In this document: positions 7,749 through 16,231 of the stretch, in pieces
Layout: each line of letters opens with the position of its first letter
Position numbering within the stretch: position 1 is the stretch's first letter
From: a virus
Virus record (IMG/VR): IMGVR_UViG_3300037486_000319
Location: 1 to 36,949 of that record
DNA length: 36,949 nucleotides
Direction: 5' to 3' (one strand)
The notes under the pieces: generated by a model
The model's database searches: none
What the model was told of the DNA's origin: nothing
Seen by the model: the letters and a program-made list of their open reading frames with translations, nothing else
Program-made: the position numbers and the translations under genes

Positions 7749-8780
7749 GTGGTAAAGACAGCAAATATTCAACTTGAACTACAACCTTATATAGCAGCTC
7801 CTCCGATCACGCTGCAACAGATGTACGGAAGTGCATGCAGCTCGGATGGTGCCACGATATCGGCTTGGAAACCAAAGTGGATAGGAAATATCACTCAGAA
7901 TACTAAGAATTTCGGATCATTTGCAGCGATGGGGATAGGTCAACTATTCCAGAGTTGGCTCGGTAAACCCGTGATCATAGCAGGATCAGGACCGAGCCTC
8001 GTTCATAACATTGGAAAGTTAAAAAACAGACCAAAGTGCCTAGGACTAGTGAGCTGTTTACATAACTTTCATGCTATGGAAGATAACGATGCAGAAGTAG
8101 ACTACTACGTTACATTAGATGCAGGTCCGATTACGGTTCATGAGGTTTCTGAAGGTGGATCAAAAACACCAGACGAATATTGGACGCTCACAGCTAAGAG
8201 AAAGCTGATTGCATTCATTGGTTCTGACCCTGAGTTGCTAACGAAATGGAGGGGTGAGATCTATTTCTTTAACGCTCCGGTTCCTGATGAGAGCTACATG
8301 AAAGAGATAGCGGCAATTAACCCGATGCATCAGTACATTAGTAACGGTGGAAATGTATTGGGTGCTTGCCTATATTTCGCAAAAGGCTGGCTCGGAGCTG
8401 TGACGACAATATTCATTGGTGCTGATTTCTCTTTCAGCAATCGTGAGAAGATCAAATTTCATTATTGGGATAGCCAGTATGATGCTTCGATAGGTGAGAC
8501 TATTAGAGTGGTCGATATCTATGGAAATAGTATTCGCACATGGGGTTCCTATTACAATTTTAAGTTATGGTTTGATTATGTAACCATGGTATGCCCTGGT
8601 CACTATATCAATGCTACCGAAGGCGGCTGCTTTGGTGCGTATCGAGAAGGCAATATAATGTCGGTTCTCCAGATGGAGTTAGACAGAGTATTTGAGATGT
8701 TTAGCATCAGTGGTAAACTGCATTATAGGGCTGAAAATCCAACAGAGGCAGCATCAAATAAAGACGTTATTCTTTTTTAA
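7749..8780 (+). CDS. Maf/DUF115 (MptE-like) glycosyltransferase-like protein
   Basis: A 343-residue protein with a GTG start and ribosome site GAAAGGAA six bases upstream. It carries the DUF115/Maf signature: a Rossmann-like strand and loop PVIIAGSGPSL (residues 74-84), VDYYVTLDAGP, NGGNVLGACLYFAKGWLG (about 199-216), FIGADFSFS and INATEGG (about 286-291). Bacterial Maf proteins transfer nonulosonic acids such as pseudaminic or legionaminic acid onto flagellin Ser/Thr. The archaeal relative MptE is a pterin pyrophosphokinase, so the fold alone does not prove sugar transfer. It sits between capsid-associated genes and the same genome encodes NulO biosynthesis genes, so a virion-protein glycosyltransferase is the favoured reading. 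Confidence 0.8.
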   Translation: MVKTANIQLELQPYIAAPPITLQQMYGSACSSDGATISAWKPKWIGNITQNTKNFGSFAAMGIGQLFQSWLGKPVIIAGSGPSLVHNIGKLKNRPKCLGLVSCLHNFHAMEDNDAEVDYYVTLDAGPITVHEVSEGGSKTPDEYWTLTAKRKLIAFIGSDPELLTKWRGEIYFFNAPVPDESYMKEIAAINPMHQYISNGGNVLGACLYFAKGWLGAVTTIFIGADFSFSNREKIKFHYWDSQYDASIGETIRVVDIYGNSIRTWGSYYNFKLWFDYVTMVCPGHYINATEGGCFGAYREGNIMSVLQMELDRVFEMFSISGKLHYRAENPTEAASNKDVILF

Positions 8781-8793
8781 GGATGAACATAAA

Positions 8794-9036
8794 ATGGCTT
8801 ATACAGTAACACAAACTAAAACAGGTTTTGGAGATCAAAAGGTAGCTATTTGCAACGTAACTGCCGATGCGGCAAGCGGCACTATTCCTACAGGACTTAC
8901 CGTCATCACAGGGTATTCCGTTGGCCCGATTTCTATGGCAACAGCATCTCCCCTGATGAAAGCAAGCGCTGGAACAGTAACCGTGAGCGCAGCAGCTAAC
9001 GGGGATAATTTCTATCTCATCGTCTACGGTCGTTGA
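8794..9036 (+). CDS. Small virion-associated protein
   Basis: An 80-residue protein. ATG 8794 is preferred because AAGGATG precedes it; a longer reading starting inside the upstream gene lacks such a site. It is Thr/Ala-rich and beta-prone (TADAASGTIPTGLTVITGY, ASAGTVTVSAA). Spacing to the next gene is one base. Style and location suggest a small head or decoration protein; no family is recognised. Confidence 0.7.
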   Translation: MAYTVTQTKTGFGDQKVAICNVTADAASGTIPTGLTVITGYSVGPISMATASPLMKASAGTVTVSAAANGDNFYLIVYGR

Positions 9037-9037
9037 G

Positions 9038-9385
9038 ATGAGTACAATCGGACCTGTCAAGGTCTTTATTAAAACCATGGCTTCCAATGCAACGGTGGCA
9101 TCTTTTAATGTCGGTGGAAGCTATAAGTCCTATCAAGTGGGAATTCCCTCAATGGCATCAGGTGGTGATGTTCGGTTTGGAGTTTCGACTAACGAGGGGA
9201 CCTCGTATCGAACTCTTTATCATGCTCCAACGGTAGCGACTGCATCTCCAACTGTGGTTAATATTCCTTCGAGCGTTTCTAACGCTATGATTGGAGTTCC
9301 ACCACTTGGTCAGCATTTTCAAATCACAGTAACAACTGCAGCGACTGCGACTGCATATGAATTTTCAGTTATATGTTATGCATAA
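9038..9385 (+). CDS. Small beta-rich virion-associated protein
   Basis: A 115-residue protein beginning one base after the preceding stop. Alternating hydrophobic and Thr/Ser residues (VASFNVGGSYKSYQVGIPS, HFQITVTTAATATAYEFSV) indicate a small beta-sandwich, in the manner of head or neck decoration proteins. No catalytic motif is seen and the family is not recognised. Confidence 0.7.
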   Translation: MSTIGPVKVFIKTMASNATVASFNVGGSYKSYQVGIPSMASGGDVRFGVSTNEGTSYRTLYHAPTVATASPTVVNIPSSVSNAMIGVPPLGQHFQITVTTAATATAYEFSVICYA

Positions 9386-9395
9386 GGAATGTTTC

Positions 9396-9803
9396 ATGCT
9401 CGATTCTTTAGTTAAAGTTCATAATAAGAACAGTTATGATTATAAAGAGAACTTTAAGGGTAAAGAGATTTTTATCCCTGCTGGTAAGTCTATTAAAATG
9501 GACTATGAAGAAGCGCATAGATTTCTCGGTCAGATGCCAGAATTTAAGAGAACTAAAGATGGTATGCAAGATCCTATTTCCTACAAATGGCTGGAAATGG
9601 ACAAGGATGACAGAAGGAGAGTTGAACTTGCTCTTAGAAATGAGACAGAAGAAAAAGCTGCTAAGGTTTTTTGCTGTCATGCGTGCGGAGAAGATTTTGA
9701 TGACAAAAAGTCTCTTTTTAAGCACGTAAAGAAAGAGCACTACGGTCAACTTGATAAAGATTCACGGAAAGAACTAGAAGAAAAAGGTGATCATGAAACT
9801 TGA
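9396..9803 (+). CDS. C2H2 zinc-finger protein in the head region
   Basis: A 135-residue protein. ATG 9396 is chosen because AAGGAA lies 7 bases upstream; a longer frame starts inside the upstream gene without one. The C-terminal third has a C2H2-type zinc finger, CHACGEDFDDKKSLFKHVKKEH, followed by an acidic/basic tail. The first half is charged. Small C2H2 fingers occur in phage head-completion or regulatory proteins. Here the position among virion genes suggests a structural metal-stabilised module, but nucleic-acid binding is possible. Confidence 0.75.
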   Translation: MLDSLVKVHNKNSYDYKENFKGKEIFIPAGKSIKMDYEEAHRFLGQMPEFKRTKDGMQDPISYKWLEMDKDDRRRVELALRNETEEKAAKVFCCHACGEDFDDKKSLFKHVKKEHYGQLDKDSRKELEEKGDHET

Positions 9804-10233
9804 AGGCAAATGGTGGATCACCCTCTATGGTGCTCCAAATGAAGTAAAATGCGCAACTCACGGTAAGAATGTAATTGTCACTACTGGACAGAACTATCTT
9901 GCTGACTTTTTGGCAAGTGCAGCAGCAGCAGCCAGCACTTTTACAATGCGCTATGTTGCAATCGGCAGCGATTCAACGGGTGAGGCGGCAGCAAATACAG
10001 CATTAGGAACAGAACTCGCACGAGTATCTGGTATTGTATCAAGCGCAACGGCAATCTATCGCATCACTGCGACATTCGCTTCGGGCGTGGGCACAGGAAA
10101 TATATACGAGTATGGATTATTTTCTACGATCACGACAGCAGCAGGAACGATGTTTAGCAGAGATACCGAGGGACTTATTACAAAAGGTTCCAATGATCAA
10201 TTAGTCGTGACAACGGAAGTATCCATCTCCTAA
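9793..10233 (+). CDS. Putative virion protein (beta-rich)
   Basis: A 146-residue protein. ATG 9793 follows AAAAAGGTG; an in-frame GTG at 9787 is less well placed. It overlaps the end of the zinc-finger gene by 11 bases. Sequence such as GQNYLADFLASAAAAAS, MRYVAIGSDST and YEYGLFST resembles small phage structural proteins that annotate as tail or head fibre-associated. The AIGSD...E..ANTALGTEL pattern is frequent in such proteins. Function is not established. Confidence 0.72.
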   Translation: MKLEGKWWITLYGAPNEVKCATHGKNVIVTTGQNYLADFLASAAAAASTFTMRYVAIGSDSTGEAAANTALGTELARVSGIVSSATAIYRITATFASGVGTGNIYEYGLFSTITTAAGTMFSRDTEGLITKGSNDQLVVTTEVSIS

Positions 10234-10247
10234 ACTGGAGATGAATT

Positions 10248-10673
10248 TTGGCAAATCTCACTAAAACTATCACCAATAGGCTCAACGTCTATTCCAGTGA
10301 GCCAACAACTAAGTGGAATGCATTCGTGTGGGGAACCGGACTTTGGGGTTGGCGTGATGTCGAATGGACATTCGATAAAATGTTAACTAACTCCGCAACA
10401 TTTACCACAGTGCAATCAAAAAACGTGTGGCATCTTATCTCCGAGACAGCAGCAATAGGAATAACTATTTCAAGAGAATGGAGCTATCAGATTTTTGAAT
10501 CTGTGGGTCTATCAAGTTCTATTGCTTCGGTTTATCTAATAAATAACGGGTGGAAAGTTACAAAAGGTGGAATTGATAATGCCGTAAACTGGCCACGGGA
10601 TACCTTTGTAAAACAAAGCAATCCGACAACAAATTGGGTGGAAACACCTTCACCAACAACATCGTGGGTGTAA
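10248..10673 (+). CDS. Trp-rich putative virion protein
   Basis: A 141-residue protein with a TTG start and GGAG six to eight bases before it; the nearby ATG 10241 is out of frame and stops at once. It has many tryptophans (FVWGTGLWGWRDVEW) and a repetitive C-terminal tail with NPTTNWVETPSPTTSWV, a Thr/Pro-rich stretch typical of linker or surface-exposed ends. No family is recognised. It is co-transcribed with flanking virion genes. Confidence 0.7.
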   Translation: MANLTKTITNRLNVYSSEPTTKWNAFVWGTGLWGWRDVEWTFDKMLTNSATFTTVQSKNVWHLISETAAIGITISREWSYQIFESVGLSSSIASVYLINNGWKVTKGGIDNAVNWPRDTFVKQSNPTTNWVETPSPTTSWV

Positions 10674-10674
10674 C

Positions 10675-11334
10675 ATGACTATGACGCTATCTAGTCTCAC
10701 TGACTTCATTAGGTCTGCTTATAATAGTGCTGAAGGGGATAACTTTTTTGGATCATTATGGATGATTAACCAAGTATGGGCTGCTGAAACTCAGCTTGCT
10801 AACGAGGGTTGGGTAATTGAAAATACCTATACAAATACAAGTGTGGCAGGAACTCGGACATTAGCCTGGCCAGCAGGAGCGCTTGCAATAAAAGAGGTAC
10901 GATACAAGGGAAATAAACTTCTCAAGATAGATATCGAGTCGGATCCAAAAAACGACGATAATAATCCGAGTGGAACTCCTGGTGCTTATGCAATATGGGA
11001 TAAAGAAATTATTCTTATTCCTACTCCTGATACAACTAGGGATACCATACAAATTAGGACATTCCAAACAGCAGCACAGCTTTCAGATGCGACAGATCCA
11101 CTTAATGTTCCTGATGAGTATCAGATTTGTGTTGCGGATTTTGTGATTTCTGAAATGGCGATGAAAGACCAAAACCTGCCTCTTAGTGCCGCATATGGTG
11201 CAAAATGGGCAAGGTGCGTAGAGAAGGCTCGCCAAAATCAGAGGAAACAAAAAAGATCTGATAAGCCAGCACGAACGAAAGATTACTATTTCGGAAGTGA
11301 TCCCATTTCGAACAGATTTTCCACTAACTATTGA
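10675..11334 (+). CDS. Head-tail adaptor protein (P22 gp4-like)
   Basis: A 219-residue protein. The layout fits phage adaptor proteins that bind the portal and connect it to the tail: an N-terminal helical segment (SLTDFIRSAYNSA), a beta insertion with EVRYKGNKLLKID, then GTPGAYAIWDKEIILIPTPD, and a C-terminal helical segment with PDEYQICVADFVISEMAM. The basic C-terminus may contact DNA. It is placed just before the large tail-hub gene, as in P22-like and related podoviruses. No clear ribosome site precedes ATG 10675; ATG 10681 is possible. Confidence 0.75.
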   Translation: MTMTLSSLTDFIRSAYNSAEGDNFFGSLWMINQVWAAETQLANEGWVIENTYTNTSVAGTRTLAWPAGALAIKEVRYKGNKLLKIDIESDPKNDDNNPSGTPGAYAIWDKEIILIPTPDTTRDTIQIRTFQTAAQLSDATDPLNVPDEYQICVADFVISEMAMKDQNLPLSAAYGAKWARCVEKARQNQRKQKRSDKPARTKDYYFGSDPISNRFSTNY

Positions 11335-11342
11335 GGCGGATC

Positions 11343-13265
11343 ATGGCAAATTTTTTTAACATAGCATATCCACCAAATGAAGATTATATACGCTTCAATG
11401 GTGGTAAAAACAGCAAGATCCAGAAAAATATAATCCTCGATAACCAAAGTCCTGATTGCTTGAATGTTATTATTGATGACGATGCCGTGGCAACAAGACC
11501 AGGGACTTTAGTTTTTAACACCTCATCAGTGGGATCATTTGCATGCGATGGTTTCTACACTCGTCACGAGCGCAACTCAACTGCAGAAACAATGTGCGCA
11601 TGGTTTGGTGGTTCGTTGCACGCAATCACAGGCACGAGCACTTTTACAACTATAGCAAGCGCACAGTCTATCTACACGGGTGGCACCAAGGTTTTTGCAG
11701 TCGAATATCAAAATAATATATTTTTCGGAGCAGGATCTGCAAATATTCCCTCTAAATGGAATGGAACTGATTTTACTCGTCACGGTATCTATGCTCCTAC
11801 GACCACGATGAGTGTGGCTTCAGCAGCAGGATCCAACCTTTCTGGTCTTTATAGATGGGCTGTCGCCTATGTCAATTCAGCAATGGTGGAGGGTAATTTA
11901 TCACCCTTCACGGTCACGTTTTCTGCTGCTGCGACTGGAGTTCAGCTTTCTTCTGTACCTGTAGCTCCTCAGAGTTATGGAGTTGCATCAAGAAATATTT
12001 ATAGGACTACTGCTTCAGGAACGGTGCTTTATTATGCAGGGAGTATTGCAAATAATACTTCAACAACGTACGTAGACAATACATCAGATGCCGGGTTGGG
12101 TGATGAGGCTGTTACCGATAACAATGAGCCTCCGAACTATCATGCTTGCATTTATCATCAGGATAGAATTTTCATGATTGGCAGATATCCCGGTGATAAT
12201 AACGATCAAGTTTATTATACGGATGTAGGAAATCCATATGTCGTGTTATCGAGCAACTTCATTTCAATAGGAGATGCCACGAGCGATACTCCTCAAGCAT
12301 TAGGATTATGGGATAACTATCTTATCGTCACTGGAGCACGTGGATCGACTTGGATGGTTTACATGCCTACGTCTGATGATACCAATTGGTCGATATTAAG
12401 ATTGCGCAGCGGATATGGATCTAAATCACCTCTCGGTATGTTCGAGGCACTTAATTTTCTGATTTTTCCTGCCGTTGAAAGAGACAAGTTCGTTGGTTTT
12501 GGAGCGCTTTCAGCGAGTGGTATTGAAGCAACCGCTGCAACCACTGACGTCGGAGCCGTGGGAAGTGATCTTGTTTCAAATGTGATTGAAGATGAAATGT
12601 TTGCTGCAAATGAAACATACCTATCCAACATTGCATCGATAGTATTTAAAAACAAAGCATACATCACCATGACAACTGGAAACTCTACTTTTAATAATAG
12701 AGTTTTTGTTTTTGATTTCTCTACTAACGGTCTGCAAAAATCACAGAAATATACTTGGATCCCGTGGACGGGTATTAATGCTGCTCAATTTACTGTTTAT
12801 GGTGGTAATCTCTATTACGCTTGCAGCAATGCGGTTGGTCATGTCTATAGAGCACTTAATGCGAGTTATAGCGATTCTGGAACTGCAATAAACAGTTATT
12901 TTTGGACTAAAGAGTTTGCCGGTCAGCCTCAGCACTCGACATGGTACAAGGATTGGAGATTTGCGAACTTGCTTTATGAGTTAGCTGGTAATTTCAATAT
13001 GGGTTTAACGATTCGAACCGACTCTGATCGTGGTGAAGGTATACGGTACGATCTCGACTGTAGTCCTGGATCAAGCGTATGGGGAAGCATGGTTTTTGGA
13101 ACAGATAATTGGGAACCCGGAAGGGATTTAAAAGATCTAAAATACCCACTAGGACAATTTCGAGGGAAAAGGGTTCAATTCAAATTTTCAAATAACAACA
13201 CAGCAAATCAAAATTTCAAAGTCGTAGGATTAAACCTCACCTATAACCTTAAGGGGAGAAGATAA
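11343..13265 (+). CDS. Tail nozzle/stabilisation protein (P22 gp10-like, putative propeller)
   Basis: A 640-residue protein. ATG 11343 with GAGG upstream is preferred over an in-frame TTG at 11331. It opens with a phrase common in this class (NIILDNQSPDCLNVIIDDDAVATRPGT) and then shows repeated beta segments such as FAVEYQNNIFFGAG, GLYRWAVAYVN, IYHQDRIFMIG and ALGLWDNYLIVTGARGS, consistent with a beta-propeller. Such proteins form the nozzle or plug under the adaptor ring and hold packaged DNA. Size and order after the adaptor support this. The exact homologue is not verified. Confidence 0.78.
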   Translation: MANFFNIAYPPNEDYIRFNGGKNSKIQKNIILDNQSPDCLNVIIDDDAVATRPGTLVFNTSSVGSFACDGFYTRHERNSTAETMCAWFGGSLHAITGTSTFTTIASAQSIYTGGTKVFAVEYQNNIFFGAGSANIPSKWNGTDFTRHGIYAPTTTMSVASAAGSNLSGLYRWAVAYVNSAMVEGNLSPFTVTFSAAATGVQLSSVPVAPQSYGVASRNIYRTTASGTVLYYAGSIANNTSTTYVDNTSDAGLGDEAVTDNNEPPNYHACIYHQDRIFMIGRYPGDNNDQVYYTDVGNPYVVLSSNFISIGDATSDTPQALGLWDNYLIVTGARGSTWMVYMPTSDDTNWSILRLRSGYGSKSPLGMFEALNFLIFPAVERDKFVGFGALSASGIEATAATTDVGAVGSDLVSNVIEDEMFAANETYLSNIASIVFKNKAYITMTTGNSTFNNRVFVFDFSTNGLQKSQKYTWIPWTGINAAQFTVYGGNLYYACSNAVGHVYRALNASYSDSGTAINSYFWTKEFAGQPQHSTWYKDWRFANLLYELAGNFNMGLTIRTDSDRGEGIRYDLDCSPGSSVWGSMVFGTDNWEPGRDLKDLKYPLGQFRGKRVQFKFSNNNTANQNFKVVGLNLTYNLKGRR

Positions 13266-13267
13266 AT

Positions 13268-14215
13268 ATGGCATGGTATAATAGTGCTAAGGATTTGAAA
13301 AAATCAGTGTCAGTTAATAATGCTAAGAAAGTTGCAGGTGATGTTTACAGTGCAACAACAAAACAGCCAACAAATGCTATCTATGAGTCAATAAAGCAGG
13401 GATCGATAAAACCTGCGCAGCAGTATGCCGGTGATGTCTGGAGTCAGACGGTAAAGCAGCCAACAAATGCTCTCGGAAATCTCGCCACTGGTGCAGCAAA
13501 ATCGTCTGGTATTACTGGTTGGCTTGAGGAATTAATGGGTAAATCCAAAGGCACTATGGGAGGATCGTCATCTTCTCCAGCATCTCCCAACTCAGTTGAG
13601 GCATTAAAAGGTTTAGCATTCTCAGGTGGAGACGGGACTAATTTCACAGAAAACTATGCTAGTTCAATTGGAGCTAATGAAGATCCTAACGCTGTAAAAT
13701 CATCGATAGCCAATAAGTATTCAGCTCTCGGAGAACTTAATAAACTCAGAGAAGGATCTCAAGCAAGGGGTGAAAATAGCGCTATGAGCAGACGCCTTGC
13801 ATCAAGCGGCATGCTTGGATCTGGTGCTGGTATTAGAATGCAAAATCAAGTTCAACAAGAATCTGGACGCAGAATGGCGCAGGCAAACCTAGGTCTCGCA
13901 GCAGAGCAAGCAGGAATGGAGCAGACTGCTTCTGATACAGCTAACGCTCGCAACATCCAGCGAGAAGGCATGCGAGTTGGCGCTGCAGAGTCTGCCGCAA
14001 CACGTGGGCTGCAAAATGCAACTTTCCAAGCCGATAAAGAGTTCAAAACTCAGCAGTTCGAGATGGATAAAGCTACGACACTTGAAAATCAAAAAACAGC
14101 TCGTGAGATTCAGCGCTATAACGAACGAGGTCTTATCGGCCAGTTATTTGGTGATTTGTTTGGCGGTGGGTCTGGAGTTTCAACTAAATATCCATTTGGA
14201 AATTTAATGGGGTAA
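13268..14215 (+). CDS. Internal virion (ejection-type) protein 1
   Basis: A 315-residue protein, Gln/Ala/Ser-rich. The N-terminus has two imperfect repeats built on QPTNAIYES / QPTNALGNL, with AGDVYSATTK / AGDVWSQTVK. The centre is Gly/Ser-rich. The C-terminal half is a long helix with arginine-rich segments (SQARGENSAMSRRLASSGML, IQREGMRVGAAESAATRG). This composition and the position after the tail hub match podoviral internal proteins ejected with the DNA to form a trans-envelope channel. No enzymatic motif is seen. Confidence 0.7.
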   Translation: MAWYNSAKDLKKSVSVNNAKKVAGDVYSATTKQPTNAIYESIKQGSIKPAQQYAGDVWSQTVKQPTNALGNLATGAAKSSGITGWLEELMGKSKGTMGGSSSSPASPNSVEALKGLAFSGGDGTNFTENYASSIGANEDPNAVKSSIANKYSALGELNKLREGSQARGENSAMSRRLASSGMLGSGAGIRMQNQVQQESGRRMAQANLGLAAEQAGMEQTASDTANARNIQREGMRVGAAESAATRGLQNATFQADKEFKTQQFEMDKATTLENQKTAREIQRYNERGLIGQLFGDLFGGGSGVSTKYPFGNLMG

Positions 14216-14219
14216 GAAT

Positions 14220-14882
14220 ATGGGTACAGAAGTATTGATACCAGAACAGAGAAATATGCTCCAAAAAGGTTTCGGCATGATCGGTTCCCTCAGCCAAATC
14301 AATTTTGGAAACCTGTCTCAGGGATGGGGAATGGCCAAGGAAGGTTTCGGTAAATTATTCAGCGCTGGCAGTGCAGGTGCAACTGGAGGCAGTGGGGGGG
14401 GGAGTGCTGCTGCAGTGACAGGAGGAATAAATCCAACGGCAATGGAAACTGTTGGTGAATATGCACCCTACGCTGCTCCCGTGGCAGCGGCAGCAGGGTA
14501 CTACGCTGATAGCAAGTCCTCGAACGGTGCTCATACAGCTCCGCCATTAGGGCAAGGCGGCAGTGGGCAGCAGCAAATGAATACCGTGGGCAAGGTGCAG
14601 AAAGCAGCTCCAACGATCCTCAGTGGGGGTTTAAATCAAATAAAAGGGCTTGGCCTTACTGAGAACCCATCCGACCCTGCAGCGGACGGTATGAGCGCTA
14701 TGGAGCGCAGGTACACGACACAGCAGACAGCCATGACGGATCTGGAGGATGCACAGAAAGAACTAGGCAATGCTGGCTTACCTTTAGAAGAAAAACGCAG
14801 GATAAACCAAAAGCTCGAGCTCGCTCGACAGCAAATAGGAGCACCAAGGAATGGTCGAACTAATTATTCCGCAAAAGCGTAG
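14220..14882 (+). CDS. Internal virion (ejection-type) protein 2
   Basis: A 220-residue protein with GGGGTAAG before ATG 14220. It is Gly/Ala-rich with a hydrophobic alanine stretch (YAPYAAPVAAAAGYYAD, about residues 80-97) that could insert in a membrane, and a charged helical C-terminus (TDLEDAQKELGNAGLPLEEK). The gene overlaps the next by 32 bases. Properties fit a small ejection protein (like P22 gp7) but the family is not proven. Confidence 0.68.
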   Translation: MGTEVLIPEQRNMLQKGFGMIGSLSQINFGNLSQGWGMAKEGFGKLFSAGSAGATGGSGGGSAAAVTGGINPTAMETVGEYAPYAAPVAAAAGYYADSKSSNGAHTAPPLGQGGSGQQQMNTVGKVQKAAPTILSGGLNQIKGLGLTENPSDPAADGMSAMERRYTTQQTAMTDLEDAQKELGNAGLPLEEKRRINQKLELARQQIGAPRNGRTNYSAKA

Positions 14883-16230
14883 TGCTATTGATAAAATTAT
14901 GCAGGGATTGCAGGTGGCTCAAGCAATAGGCGGCATCAAATCTGATTATGAAAAAGGTAAACTTGCACAGCTTCAGCAAGAACAGGCTAAGAAAGATTTA
15001 GAGGCTCAAAAAAAACTTGAATCTGGAATATTCACTCCCTCGCAGGCCAAAAGCCTTTACGAGGCATCGGCTGATGATAAAAGAGCACAGCTTGGTAAAA
15101 TCGAGGAAAAAGGTGCAGACGGTCAATCTACGTATAAAGATTTTTGGTATATAACTCCCGAGCGTTTAAAGCAAGAATCTTCAGTTGCAAATCTTAACGA
15201 GACGGAACAAAAAACACGTTTAGAAAGCCAGTATGCTCAAGGGCGAGTGAGACCTGCAGATTGGGATCATAATATTGCCGTTTATGGCAGCAAAAATCCT
15301 GGAGGTGGATTTCGGCAAGCATGGGATATCATCCAAAATCCTGATGGGACAACAAAAAGAGTTGATGTTTGGCTTAAGCCACTAAGAAGGCAGACGCTCG
15401 AAGATAGTATGGGAGTAGGAAGTGGAAGTGGATTTTTACCTACGACTGGACCTGGTGGAGTAAAGCTCCCTCTTATAACTATGAAAGACCTTAAAACTCC
15501 CGAGGAGAAGGCTGGATACCGTAATGCTGTTCAGAAACTTGCTGAAAAGGGAATTCCTCAAAATGAGATTCCTTACCGAATTTCGATTGAAGATGTTTAT
15601 GCTTATAACCCTAAAAAACTTGAGGCTGACAGGAAAGATATTTCTAACAAATTGAAATCCTATAATGAACTTATGCCAGCTATTAAAAACGTGGACAAAT
15701 TAATAGGCGGTATCGATGGTGATAAACCCATTAAGGGATCGGCTGATTTACGGAGCGCTTTGAAAGTAGGGATGTTCGGAAGTCTTGCAAGTAGGGTAGG
15801 CATTACCGATGTTGAGAAGCTTAAGCAAGCCGCAATCAGCAAAACACCGTCAGAATCAAAAAGTTTATGGACTGCGTTATCAGGTCTTAAGTCCGACTTT
15901 AATAGATTGAAATCTGGTCTAAGTTTAACAGCAAGCGAACTTGCGGCAGCAGAGAATGCTCTTGGTGTTAGTGAATGGGCAGACGATGCTCAGTTGCGAC
16001 AAGGTATAAAAACTTTTCTATCAGCAATAAAAAGCGGAATGCAAAATGTTGAAGCTGGTTATCACGATGCATCAATAGATAACTATGTAAAAAATAGCAA
16101 ATCAGTTACGACAAAAGATCCTATTTTCGAAAGATTAAACGGAAATCCTCGTTTTGTCGGGAATCCTGGACCAGGATCAAAAGACGGAGATAAACGAGAC
16201 GCAGCAATTAACTTTACAGAAGGCGGTTGA
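14851..16230 (+). CDS. Internal virion (ejection-type) protein 3
   Basis: A 459-residue protein whose ATG lies inside the previous gene, with GGAGCACCAAGGA upstream. The N-terminus is a strong coiled coil (AQLQQEQAKKDLEAQKKLE, residues 39-57), with more helices in the C-terminal half (LKSYNELMPAIKNVDKLIGG; SGLSLTASELAAAENALGVS). The second phrase recalls internal proteins with an SGxAVTxxE-like motif near their ends. Its neighbours and composition fit the ejection cluster. No transglycosylase motif is seen. Confidence 0.72.
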   Translation: MVELIIPQKRSAIDKIMQGLQVAQAIGGIKSDYEKGKLAQLQQEQAKKDLEAQKKLESGIFTPSQAKSLYEASADDKRAQLGKIEEKGADGQSTYKDFWYITPERLKQESSVANLNETEQKTRLESQYAQGRVRPADWDHNIAVYGSKNPGGGFRQAWDIIQNPDGTTKRVDVWLKPLRRQTLEDSMGVGSGSGFLPTTGPGGVKLPLITMKDLKTPEEKAGYRNAVQKLAEKGIPQNEIPYRISIEDVYAYNPKKLEADRKDISNKLKSYNELMPAIKNVDKLIGGIDGDKPIKGSADLRSALKVGMFGSLASRVGITDVEKLKQAAISKTPSESKSLWTALSGLKSDFNRLKSGLSLTASELAAAENALGVSEWADDAQLRQGIKTFLSAIKSGMQNVEAGYHDASIDNYVKNSKSVTTKDPIFERLNGNPRFVGNPGPGSKDGDKRDAAINFTEGG

Positions 16231-16231
16231 A

